From Verticillium longisporum (taxonomy: Eukaryota; Ascomycota; Sordariomycetes; Glomerellales; Plectosphaerellaceae): DNA of 64,000 bases. The DNA is taken from the NCBI GenBank assembly GCA_019188255.1, contig JAETXT010000003.1:3038001-3102000 (forward strand). Direction: 5' to 3'. Positions 36,347 through 51,255 of the stretch are shown here, piece by piece. The stretch's first letter is position 1. Every line of letters begins with the position of its first letter. The translations under genes and the position numbers were made by a program. The notes below the pieces were generated by a model. The model worked only from the letters and a program-made list of their open reading frames with translations, was not told where the DNA came from and searched no databases.

Positions 36347-38178
36347 ATGAAGTTCTCTCTCGCTCTCCAGGTTGCTGCCCTGGCTGCTTTCCAGGGCGCT
36401 GCTGCCGCTCCTGCAGCCAACTCATGCTACTGCCTGCCCGGCGACGCGTGCTGGCCCAAGGAGAGTGCATGGTCTCGGTTCAACTCTACCGTTGGCGGCC
36501 GCCTCGTGGCTACTGTGCCCATCGGCTCGCCGTGCCATGAGCCCACCTACGACACTGCGGCATGTGCACAGCTGCACTCACAGTGGACGAACTCCTTGAC
36601 CCAGTAAGCACGTCCTGCGCCAGTGGAACTAGCTGTCCGGTGACATGGAACGCTAACCAGTCCAAGCATCCCGTCTTCCTCTTCAGTCATGCAGACCTAC
36701 TTCGCCAACCAGAGCTGTGACCCCTTCACAGACCGTGCTAAGCCCTGCACCCTCGGCAACTACGTCAGCTACGCTGTTGATGTCGAATGCTCGTCTGATG
36801 TGGCGAAGGCTTTGAAGTTCGCCATGGCCAGCAACCTTCGTGTTGTCGTCCGCAACACCGGTCATGAGTATGTCTCTACCCAGCTCAGTTAACATTTTAT
36901 GACTTCACACATGTACTGACCGAGCTCAGCTTCCTCGGCCGATCCACTGGTGCTGGTGCACTTGCTATCTGGACCAACCACCTCAAGTCGATCGACTTTG
37001 TAGACTGGGATGATGAGTACTACACTGGTCCTGCTGTCTCCGTGGGTGCTGGTGTTCAGGGCTATGAGATCCTTGAGGCTGCCAATGCCAAGGGCCTCTC
37101 TGTCGTTACTGGCGAGTGTGCCACTGTCGGTCTGGCCGGCGGCTTCACGCAGGGTGGCGGCCACTCTGCCCTGAGTACACAGTTTGGTCTGGCAGCTGAC
37201 CAGACCCTGTCCTTCCATGTCATCACCGCCGACGGACGTACCGTGACGGCCTCGCCCAAGGTCAACCCTGACCTTTACTGGGCCCTCAGCGGAGGCGGTG
37301 GCGGCACCTTTGGCGTCGTCGTCGGCATGACCGTTCGCGCCTATCCCGCTGCCCCCGTCGGTGGCGCGTTGTTCCAGCTCCTCAAGCCCACGACGACGCC
37401 CGAGAAGTTCGCCGCCGCCGTCGACGCTTTCCAGGATGCGCTCCCCGGTATGATCGACCACGGCGCCATGGTTGTCTACTACATCAACAGCGTGATGCTT
37501 GTTGTCAAGCCCCTGACACTGTGGAACTCGTCTGCCGAACACGTTCGCGACGTCGTCCTGAAGCCCTTCACCACGGCTCTCACCGGAATTGGCATCAACC
37601 TGCCCGTCGCATACAGCACCCTTTCCTACCGCGACCACTACGACCGCTACATGGGCCCGCTGCCCAAGGGCAGTCTCGAGGTGGCCCGCTACCAGTTCGG
37701 CGGCCGTCTCATCCCCCGCTCCGCTTTCTCTGACGCCAACCGCCCGGCCCTCAAGGCCGTCATTGGCAACCTGACCGCCAACGGCGTCCTCGCCGTCGGT
37801 TCTGCCGGCACCTACAAGAAGCCCGCCGGCGCCGCCAACAACTCCGTCTTCCCCGCCTGGCGCGACACCCTCGTCCAGATGCAGCTCATCACCGACTGGG
37901 ACAGCAAGGCGCCCTGGGACAACATGCTCGAGGCCCAGCGCCGCATGACTGAGCAGTTCATGCCCCAGATCGAGGCGGTCACCCCCGGCAGCGGCTCGTA
38001 CATGAACGAGGCCGACTTCAGGCAGCCCAACTGGCAGAAGACCTTCTTTGGCGACAACTACGCCGAGCTGCTGAAGATCAAGAACAAGTGGGACCCCGAG
38101 GGTAGGCTGTACGTGCTCAAGGGCGTTGGCAGTGAGAGGTGGTCCGTTGCTGCCGATGGCCGTATGTGCAGGGCGTGA
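36347..38178 (+). CDS. Secreted berberine-bridge-enzyme-like FAD oxidase
   Basis: Secreted flavo-oxidase of the AA7/BBE family, 568 residues with exons 36347-36603, 36667-36867 and 36930-38178. An acceptor six bases earlier (36661) is also in frame, but it lies too close to the GCTAAC branch site. Signal peptide MKFSLALQVAALAAFQGAAA. Both covalent FAD sites are present: His in VVVRNTGHDFLGRS (formed across intron 2) and Cys in VVTGECATVGLAGGFTQGGGH. Other landmarks: SYAVDVECSSDVAKALKFA, GGGGGTFGVVVGMTVRAYP, and the C-terminal FFGDNYAELLKIKNKWDPEG, which is the BBE motif. Doubly attached flavin raises redox potential and suits sugar, alcohol or alkaloid oxidation; such enzymes also occur in fungal secondary metabolism. 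No partner genes here decide the substrate. Confidence 0.93.
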
Positions 38179-40274
38179 GTTGTGAATAGCAGGGGGGGAG
38201 GGTTAATTTGCCAGGATAACCAAATGATACCTATTTGCCGTCAAAAGACCGAGGGCGTCTGACATGTGATGCCCAATTGATGTGATGGTGCTTACAGGTG
38301 GCCTCGGAGCAAGCGGGTGCTTGCAACCTCCACGAAACGAGAATAAGTGACTTGTCATGACTCCTGTATTTTGTGATTGACATTGACACGATTCGCAGCA
38401 CACTTTTTGCAGCTGCAGCGAGCGTATGGTTACCTCGTCGCACATCGCCGGGCGACCTAGTCGCAGTAGAGTCGCGGTCGGCGCCCGCCGACCCCGGTTC
38501 ATGTCGCAGTCGTGGGTCTAACACGTCCCCTGCTCATCGTGCACATCTTGGCGGGGACCCTGGCAGGTCGGATACCGCGGTTCAAGGGTTCGCCACATCT
38601 TTACCAGGGTTCTTCCATAGGTTCGGTCCGGGGACAGGGGCAAGACAAAGGTTGTCGTACCATCCTTTCGGAGGTTTGATGTCAAGGCCAGGAGTTCGAC
38701 ATGGATGGTGACGACTGCTGGGCCCAGATGCATCCAGAACATGTCGTTCTATTCGGTCGGACTTTGTGGTTCTCGCGTTGGCGATGCGAGGAGCGTTGGT
38801 GCTGACTCCTTTACTGAGTCATTGTCGTCAACGTGATACATGATGAGTATTAGGTTCAAGTCGATCGAATGATTAGGAGGAGCTCATAGAGCCACAACAT
38901 CACACATCACCCTGGACCTCACCTAAATGAAGCTTTGCCTCAAACGACTTTCACCTTCATTTGCATGTAGTGGAAATCCTTCAACACATGCTAGGGATGC
39001 TGAGAGAATTGCGACAACATCACCAGATAAGTTGGAACGAATTCATCGATCAAGCCAAGACAATTTCTCCTGGATGGCCTTGCGATGTCAAGATAACCAA
39101 GAATCGAAACTCACCATGTGGCAAGTGGCAGCTAAGCAGGGGTTATCTTGCTGGAAGCCGCTAGGTAAATTCATGTCCGTGTTGGGATCATGTTTTTAAT
39201 AGGGACACCCAGGCATTCATAGACCCTTGGCCTACGTCTCAACTTTCGAATCGCTGTTAAGTTGCTGTCGAACAATCATGACTTGAAGGAAGTGCCGGAT
39301 CTTCGTCACATGTTGTTGAAGTTTGGAATCCTTCCGTTCCCAATTACAGCAGGAACGGCTGGTAATTCCCATGCGATAGTCATGAGAAACTCCCCCGAAA
39401 TTTTGTGAGTACTGAACTCCATTGTCCCAGGATAATTCTGAGTCAACGGATTGCTTATCCATACAATTCCAGATCATGGTGCTGCTTTCCTTCGATCGAG
39501 TCATCTAGGTCCATGTCCGCATATAGAGACCATCCCCCGCTTGTAGAAACCCATCTCAGCCTTTTCACCCATGATGAAAGAGACACTCCTCCGGTATCCA
39601 AGAACATCTTCACTCTACGCAGAGCCTGCTCCAGAAGCCTTTGAGATACGGTGCACCATTCACAGTAAGCTCAATGACATCGTCACCGAGGTCCCCAGCG
39701 TGGAGAACCTAAGGACATTCATCCAAACCAATGCGCCGCTGATTGCGGGCGGATCAAGGAGACTTTGTCTTGATTGGCCTTGATGATGGGCAAATAAAGC
39801 GTACCGCTGCTGTGGCGCACATTTCTGGAATGCCAATATTGACGACAATCTTTGCTGCCTCGGCTGCGGCGCGTATGGCGGAGATTCCTTTGCCATCAGT
39901 ATATACAGATTCGAGGACCCTGCACTCGAAGAGGGCCTCGTCTTCAGTCATTGTGCGCGAGTCACTTCAGATTGGGATTGCTGCGATAAAGCTGCTGGAA
40001 AGACTACAACGTTGGCGCCCTGAGAGGCTGACCTCTCGATGTACATGACACAGTGGTCGAACAAATGAGATCGTGCGAGACGTACCAGATCCATCTCATC
40101 AGCGATGAGATTCACGTGCTCTCAGTTTGGGGTGTAGAGGGCGACAGTTTTGTCATGTGCTTGTCAGCCGACCGAGAGGCCTTATCGCTCCAGCGCTGGT
40201 CCAGGTTATTTGGGGGCGGTGGCAAGATCTGCTCCGGCGTAGTATGAAATTGATGCATCTGAAAGTTCAGTTGG
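38179..40274. other. Intergenic region with a possible eroded gene near 39570-40020
   Basis: About 2.1 kb without an intact gene. On the plus strand, 39570-40020 can be read in two frames as VENLRTFIQTNAPLIAGGS, then FVLIGLDDGQIKRTAAVAHI, SGMPILTTIFAASAAARMAE and VYTDSRTLHSKRA. This order weakly resembles the C-terminal barrel of a mandelate racemase/muconate lactonizing protein, broken by a frame change near 39755. The likeness is too weak to call a gene. Confidence 0.25.
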
Positions 40275-41175
40275 GGCCCAACACTCCTATAAAGATCGAG
40301 TGCACATGATTGCACCGCCCCGTCGGCGGCTGCTCCTGACCAGAGGCAGAGACAGCGCGGGCCATCAGCTTGGGTTCACCACTAGCAAGCTTATCAAAAT
40401 AGATCACTTCTGCCAGCTGAAATCGTCTCTCTCAGTGACTGCTGCCTCAAACCATTCGGGTTCAGCGTCCGATTTCACCAAAACCTGGACGACAGGCTCG
40501 TGTCACCAAGCCCAGCCGTCGATCGCCACCTCGGGGCCCTCAACTACTGCGCCCGGGGCCGGTGATACGATCATGGAGTTAACCTCGACAGCCCAGACAG
40601 GTCGTTTCTTTTGCTCCGAGGCATCATTCGGTCAATCTCGTCATAGAATGTAGTGGGATAGGGGCCAGATGTGCAGTTTTCTTGCAAGGTGAGACGTGAG
40701 AGCCATTTCGTCGAATTGGTACCGAACTAGCCGGGCATCACAAGCCGTACGGGTCCGCCTTTTTCCTTTCCAAGAGGCTGACCGTTCATCTCAAAGGCTA
40801 TGAGGACCTCGGGCGCATAAGCCTTTGACAGAGGCAGATCCTTCTGATACCGATCCGAGGTGACGCCGGCGAACGTCCCGTACTCGAGTCCCTCCGAATG
40901 CCGGTCCACTTGACATTCCCGATGCGCCATGAAGCCTTCGTGGGGCGACTCGTCGGGCTGCCATAGCACTCATGGAATGATGTGATGGGGGATTCCGGAA
41001 GGCGGCGTAGCTGGTCGAATGTCAAGGCCCAAGGATGTCGAACGAGCCCATTGACGATCAACATCCACTGATCCATGTCAACGATAGTAGCGCCCATGTC
41101 CAATGTCTGAAATAAGTCGTCCTCCGGTGTGAGAAACGCTGCTAGCAGATGAGGCGCGGGCGGGTGTCTAATGGT
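40275..41175 (-). pseudogene. Decayed sulfite-oxidase-like molybdopterin oxidoreductase
   Basis: A broken relative of the sulfite oxidase/nitrate reductase Mo-pterin family, read from high to low coordinates. Recognisable pieces: HLLAAFLTPEDDLFQ, WMLIVNGLVRHPWALTFDQL, SFHECYGSP (the place of the Mo-ligand Cys region), RIGNVKWTGI; then, after an apparent internal deletion and frame change, EYGTFAGVTSDRYQKDLPLS, APEVLIAFEMNGQPLGKEKG and GPVRLVMPG; then TAG at 40729-40727 where the family has an aromatic residue before GTNSTKWL; then RLTLQENCTSGPYPTTFYDE and, in other frames, VNSMIVSPAPGAVVEG, GWAW, FEAAVTERDDFSWQ and KLMARAVSASGQEQPP. Several independent breaks mean true loss of function, unlike the single homopolymer breaks elsewhere here. 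Confidence 0.8.
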
Positions 41176-45627
<4,452 letters not shown>

Positions 45628-45862
45628 ACGCCTCTAAGAAGTCAATGACGAAATGTTTGAGTGTTGATAGTAATGAAACCACACTTCATCTCCACTTCAC
45701 TGGAGCAGTACTCGTTTGATGATCTGTTGTGACTGGTAACTAAATCTACGACTTTTCCTGCTACCACCAGTCGGAAACATCAGGGATGATGGCTCCGCCT
45801 AAACAAAACCAAGCATCCTTCTGATCACTGCCTCTCACACTTGACACAGTCGGACTGACCAT

Positions 45863-46823
45863 TTAATCCGCCTTCTTCTTGGCCTTCTCCATGGCCTCGC
45901 GCTCCAAGCGGTCCTCCTTCTCAAACAACCTCTGCATACCTTCCTCCTGCTCCTTGTAATCCCTTTCCCATTGCGCAAGATCCCTCACAGCCTCTTCGTA
46001 GAGCTCCTTGTGGCCCTCGTGCGCCTCCCGCCGCTGGCAGCCAGACAGGTCTTCATGGTCATAGGGGCAGATTTCCTTGCCCTTCGCCTTCGGCTCGCCC
46101 CTCTTGACGATGGCAGCCTCGCGACCGTTTTCAGAGCTGGGGATGTCTTTGACGACGTCTTGCGACATCTTGCCGAGCAGGGCGACTTCCACCTTCGCCG
46201 CGTCAAAGACATCGTCGACTTCGAGGCCGAGGAAGCTGAGGACGCTGTCGAAGATGACCTCCTCCTCCTTGTCGTTACCGGCTTCCTCGAAGAGCTCGGC
46301 GAGGGCGGCGCTGAAGTCTTTGCTGTCCTTGACGAACTTTTCCTTGTCGGTCTCGGGGGCCGAAAGAAAGGTGGCAGGCACGGGAGCCGGAGCAGGTGCG
46401 GGAGCCGGAGCAGGCACGGGAGCCGGAGCAGGCGCCGGAGCCGGCAGGCTGGCGAGCTTGGCGAGGTCGGCCTCGGCGAAGCCGCTGGTGCTGAGGCGGG
46501 CCATGTCCTGCTTGTTGAAGACGGCCGTGAGGCGGGCGAGCTCGGCGTCCGAGAGCTGGTTGATGAGGTCCTGCATTGTGTTGGCCTTGCCGAGGTCAAT
46601 GTTGCTGCCAATCTTGGGCAGGATCGAGTCCTGCAGCTTCTTGCTGCTCTTGAGGGTTGTGAGGAAGGGGAGCTCCTTGCTCTCGCTGGGAGTGGCGGGG
46701 GTGGCGGGGATGGCGGGGGTGGTGGTGTTGGCGGCGCTGGGGACCTTGGGGGGGGGGGGGGCCGCCAGCGACGGTCTGGGCGAGGGCGCAGGCGGCCACG
46801 AGGACGAGGGTGTTGACCTTCAT
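45863..46823 (-). CDS. Secreted protein with Pro/Ala repeat linker, frame broken in a G14 run
   Basis: I do not recognise a family. MKVNTLVLVAACALAQTVAGG is a signal peptide, followed by a proline run encoded by a 14-base homopolymer (46748-46761). The start frame and the rest of the gene differ by one base at this run: with 13 or 16 bases the protein reads on to KVPSAANTTTPAIPATP. Next come a helical part (TMQDLINQLSDAELARLTAVF, FAEADLAKLASLP), a linker of repeated PAPAP and PVPAP units, a helical acidic part, two cysteines (EICPYDHEDLSGC), and a highly charged C-terminal helix, probably a coiled coil (EEAVRDLAQWERDYKEQEEG). About 319-320 residues. A TATATAT box lies ~145 bases upstream. Function unknown. 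Confidence 0.72.
46380..46446 (-). repeat. Short tandem repeats coding the Pro/Ala linker
   Basis: Imperfect repeats based on GGAGCCGGAGCAGG units (plus strand) encode alternating Pro-Ala with occasional Val. Such repeats commonly vary in copy number between strains. Confidence 0.7.
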
Positions 46824-46964
46824 GACGTTGGTTTGGTATCGATAGCCGATGGAGTGGGTTTGCTTTTGTGTGGGAAGTGAGTGGGTTACTCAAGTTTCGA
46901 TGGTAGTAATTGGGGTATGGATCTGAGGAAGAAGTTCGTCGAGGCGATAGGCCATTGAGCTTCT

Positions 46965-46971
46965 TATATAT
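46965..46971 (-). promoter_or_regulatory. TATA box of the Pro/Ala secreted protein gene
   Basis: TATATAT about 145 bases upstream of the ATG at 46823. Confidence 0.45.
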
Positions 46972-48535
46972 CTCTGCCCTTCCATGTTTCTCCGACAGGA
47001 CAGCCTGCGAAATAACGATGGCAAAAAAAGTTGTGTCTGCAGGCTTTGAAGGTTTGCCATTGATGTCCTTGCTGGTACGCCCAAACCCACTTTGTAAAAG
47101 GTAGCCGCAGGGGTTGCAACAGAACAGTCCGACTTAGCCCTCACTGGCCGCACAAGACACCAGGTGTCGAGCCTCATGGGTGTAGTACTTTGATTCATGC
47201 TCTATGTGACCATTTGACGATATTCTCCCATGGCGCCTCTCTTGCAGCGCCTGATCAAAATCATTACTGTTGCCAAACCCTCTCCAAGATGGCTAGGCGC
47301 CGCATCGTCCAGCCGCTTCCAGTCCACCGGAACGTTGAGCCCACGATCTCGTCCCTCGAGGATCGGAGTCATATTCTCAGCGAACTGCAGCCTCATCTGG
47401 TTGTGATATCAAGGTGCAAAGTGTATAATGGTCAGCTTGACCCTGATGTCCTCGCTTGGGCACCACCGCGTGCCAGAGGCGTCAATCTCACACACCCTTC
47501 TTGACAACTGGCTGGCAGAGTCCACGGATAGCTCGATTCTTCTCGAGAAGGTCCTGCTTGATGCAGCCGCTACCGCGGTCGCCGTGGGCACCTTCCTGGG
47601 CAGAAATATCGTTGTTATGGGCGCCGAGCCAGATCTCCGTCGAGCCATTGGCGGGGGTCATGGTGACGAGCGGCACGCTGACGACGGGAGTAAACGGGTG
47701 AGGGGGTGAGCAAAGTTGGCGTCAAAGTGACCTCGTTGGCGCTGAGAGGTATCTGGGAAAGGTGGCATGGCCGAGTTGGCAGAGCAGAACGTCCACCTGG
47801 GACGGGGTGGAGCAAATGGATGTAATTTGCGTCGCGATTAGGTCTCAAACTGCTGTTAGCTGGGTATGGAAACCGTGAAGTGGTGTCCTCGCTGGTGAAG
47901 ATGGAAATGGAAAATTATTAGCCCACAGATGGCGGATCCTGCTGGAGATTGCCCTGGTTGTAGTTGAATAGACCATCTTCACCACGGGCTTGAAGGATGC
48001 GACGTCGTACATCATCTTGGCGCTCAAACCGTAGATAGCATATTCGGCACAACGTCTTCGATAACTACCAGATCTTCTTGGTGGATATAACGCACAGTCA
48101 GCTCCATGGTTCGAGAATCCAGCTTCTCTTTCTCTCTCTGCGTTACCGATGGGATGGTCAATCGAGTTGAATGGCCCACAAGGGTGACTAGGGCTCCGAT
48201 ATCCTCGACTAGCCAGCCTGCTGCTCGATACCCTGGGAGTCGAAATATGATCAATCGATGAATCAAAGCCCCAAAAACGAACCAAACCGTGTAACAGTGT
48301 AGAACTTGAGGATCTTCGAATCTTTGACAATCAGATCTCCGTGACCTACTTATGAGGTCGTTGCCTGTCGCATGGAAACAAGACGCCCAGAATACCCTGC
48401 AACACCAAGCCCGAACTCGAGGTTGACTCGACGCCACCGCTCATGATCCTGAAAGGACCCAAACACAAATTCGCCGCGAGATTCATACCCTACAATCACG
48501 AGCCGTTGACCAGAAGCAAGTCTCTCCCGAAACCT
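46972..48535. other. Intergenic region, no gene found
   Basis: About 1.6 kb. Frames at 47190-47504, 47428-47709 and 48024-48437 have no domain. Nothing further was recognised. Confidence 0.45.
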
Positions 48536-50020
48536 TCATGCCGGGGACACGCGCCACCGACTCTGCAAGTCGTCCATCAGTCGTTGAACAGGCCACCCGA
48601 CGGTCTTCTTGCAAGGGGCCAGACAACGCAGGAGTTCCTGCCGAGATGCTTCTGTGCGTATATGTCTCGCACCTTTCACTGGTGTCAGTACTTCCTTCTG
48701 GCACTCTGACGAGCTAAGGCAAGCTCACAGTATGATATGGGTCCAAAGGCATTGACCAGAACAGGCTGTGACTTTGCCGTGAAGGCCAAGCCGCACACCT
48801 CGAGAGCGCAGGTTTCCAAAATGTCTTCTCGAGACGGACTGAAGGGAAGGTCAAGCTCAACAAGTTGCAAGATCTCGGTCAAAGTTTCGAGTGGCATGAT
48901 CATGCAGAGCACCATGATGGATACCAGGAAGTATTGTCGTGCGGCAGCTACGCAGCGTTAGACCGGATCTTGGCAAAGTTGCAGGGCACCCACCATGGCA
49001 GTCCCCAAGCATCCAAACCAAGGGTAGGGCACCGCTCGGGCGACTGTTGTCCCTACACAGCGGGTCAAAATGGCGAGGCAGGGCCTCTTGCCAGGATCGC
49101 AGCATGTGCAACATGGCAGAGACAGACACAGGCTGATCTCGGCCGGGAGAGCCGTCGCTAAAGTGGGCGTTGAGGGTGCGGCCGAGTACGAGGGATATGG
49201 CGTTGAGATGGTCATGATCCTCCAGATGCTGCGTCGGCATGGGAATGTTCTCGAGATCCATCTTCAAGGGATGCTCCTCGAACAAGCTGTAGGTAATGTC
49301 CTCGCGCAGATAGTTCCAGAACCCCGCACTCGACAGCGTGCGAAAGCCGTTATCCAGCAGCAGCTTTTGACGTGAGGCTAGGGAGTAGGCCCCGTGCAGG
49401 TGTCTATTTGGATCGACCTCCTCTGTTGCCATTAGCTACCATGTCCAACTTGAGAGGCAACTTCCAGTGCTTACCGTCGAGAATCTCGTACGACCGCAGG
49501 AGACACACAGCGGCCAGGGCAGCTTCGGATTCGACCGAGCCACAGTCGTCACGCAGCTCGATGAGGAGCCGAACGCAATGCCCGTGGTAGAATTCAGCAA
49601 CTGTTCGTTGGCTCGGCGCCGTGGTTTGGCAGATCTGCATGGCCGCCTGGGCGATGATGGCGCTGAAGGGCAGGGGCATCTCCAATGCGAGTCGAGGGAG
49701 TCTCGTACCAAAGGTGGACGCCGGATCGCTGAGGTCATACCACGGGGCTATCTCGATGATGTAGTGGTGGAAAATACGGGCGATGTCTGGCGACTCGAGC
49801 GCCTTGCGAGGATTGTCCGGTGATGGCCATTTCGGGCTGGGGCCTGGCAGTGGTTAGGTTCTAGATGCAAGACGGGCTCTCCAACTCAGGAGCCTACCCG
49901 TGACTGCGTCTCCATGCCCCCGGTCTCTCCTTTCGGGAAGAGGCTGGCGAGTTGGGCGTGCAGTTCGCTCGCAGTAGCGGCCGGCGATAGAGCATCGCTG
50001 GCAGATGGGTTGTCGTTCAT
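48536..50020 (-). CDS. Fungal-specific transcription factor domain protein, 5' end unresolved, one frame break
   Basis: Regulator of the Zn2Cys6 family by its middle homology region. Exons seen: 50020 (open upstream)-49898, 49843-49475, 49422-48994, 48947-48729 and 48672-48536; all introns are GT...AG. Readable parts: ALESPDIARIFHHYIIEIAP, WYDLSDPASTFGTRLP, SYEILDEEVDPNRHLHGAYS, SAGFWNYLREDITYSLFEEH, LVWMLGDCH, FLVSIMVLCMIMPL, LVNAFGPISYC and KKTVGWPVQRLMDDL. Exon 1 is one base out of frame with exon 2; one extra base in the C5 run 49917-49921 (G5 on the coding strand) repairs it. The reading is open upstream of 50020 through SESRAADLWTQ, so the true start lies further right, beyond another intron. 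No CxxC zinc cluster was found up to 51.2 kb, so the DNA-binding part is missing or not recognised. Confidence 0.8.
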
Positions 50021-50099
50021 CGCCTGGGTCCAAAGATCAGCGGCTCGGCTCTCGCAGCCGGAGGCTCCTGGGGATCGACTGACATTTGACCTTGCGAGA

Positions 50100-51255
50100 T
50101 CGACAAGTATTGCTAGGCAAGGCGGATCAGCAAGGCTCGTAGGGCGTCAGCCATGGCATGGGGAGGAAGCAGGCAAGACAGTGTTCAGGCGTGCATACCA
50201 TGCTGTGCTGCCTGTGTCAGCTTCACGCAACTCAGGCCGGAAATCTGTGCTCGCCTGCTGTGTTGAGTACGCGTGGCATCGTGGGGAAGGTGTGGACCTC
50301 CGTGACGCTGGATGAAGGGTGGACGAGTGAGTACGAGGGCCCAGCCCGGCAGCGAGGCTTGTTCCAAGGATCCCAAAGCCAGCCACTCGAACGTAGCTTC
50401 CTGCACCTGACAGTTGACGGCTGGGGTACTAGGTTGCTAGCTTTGGCGGCAGGCGTGCCGATCGAGAGATATCGTGCAGTAACAGCACTATGGAAGCTAG
50501 TGATGATTATTCCCGAAAGGCAAGGGTAGCAATGAACGGCTCTGGCGGCAGGGCGACGCACCAACGTGACTCGATGTGACCGAGTGGCTGGCAGGGCTGA
50601 CGAGGGAGGTCGAGGTGGACGTGGTCCAGATGAGGTGTGCCGTGGAGAGCTCCTGAAGCGAAGCCACGGGACACCACAGGGCAAGATCTTTCGGCGAGGG
50701 GCTCTGGGACCACTGGACAGCTTCTGACACCGCCCACTGAATCCACTGCCCGAAGATAGGCCCATGGCGGGAGCTGTCACCAGACGCCAATGCAAATGAC
50801 GTCAGATTCTCGGCAAGCGGCTTGGGGGGATTGCGACGCCTATGCTCCACTTCGGCAGCGCGGCACCCCTCCAAGGTCGCAGGGCACATGGTCGAGGCTG
50901 CGCGGCTAGCAGGCGGCGCAAAGAGTCGACCTCTCTTTTTTTTTTCGCCCATGGCAAAGCATTCATATGGAACCGTCTTGCTCTTCTCCTCGGAGCGTTC
51001 GCAGAGGCACATGCTCTGATGACTGACTTGGACCTGCTTACCTAAGTCACAAGCACCCCAAGCCAAGAGCCCATCTCGTCCCACTTCTACGCTAGAGTTC
51101 GCGCTTTGTGCGACCACGCATCGCCGCGTTCCCTCTACGACAACCCCGCCCACGGCCCGGTCAATCTGCTCCGCGGAGACGTCGCTCGTCATTCATTTGG
51201 CGCCTGCAGGCAGGGTCCCGACGCCGAACGGATCGGAAGGAAATAGTGGAGGAAT
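50100..51255. other. Region upstream of the transcription factor and the C2 gene
   Basis: About 1.1 kb that should contain the unresolved 5' exons of the transcription factor (minus) and the promoter of the C2-domain gene (plus). Frames such as 50497-51192 (minus) show no domain. A T10 run lies near 50938-50947. Confidence 0.35.

Noticed and set aside
45971..46880. Long Gly/Arg- and Ser-rich frames on the plus strand
   Set aside because: Shadows of the Pro/Ala-rich secreted protein created by its repeats.
47766..47830. GGCATGGCCGAGTTGGC, resembling the start of a class II tRNA
   Set aside because: No anticodon stem, T arm or matching acceptor strand follows.
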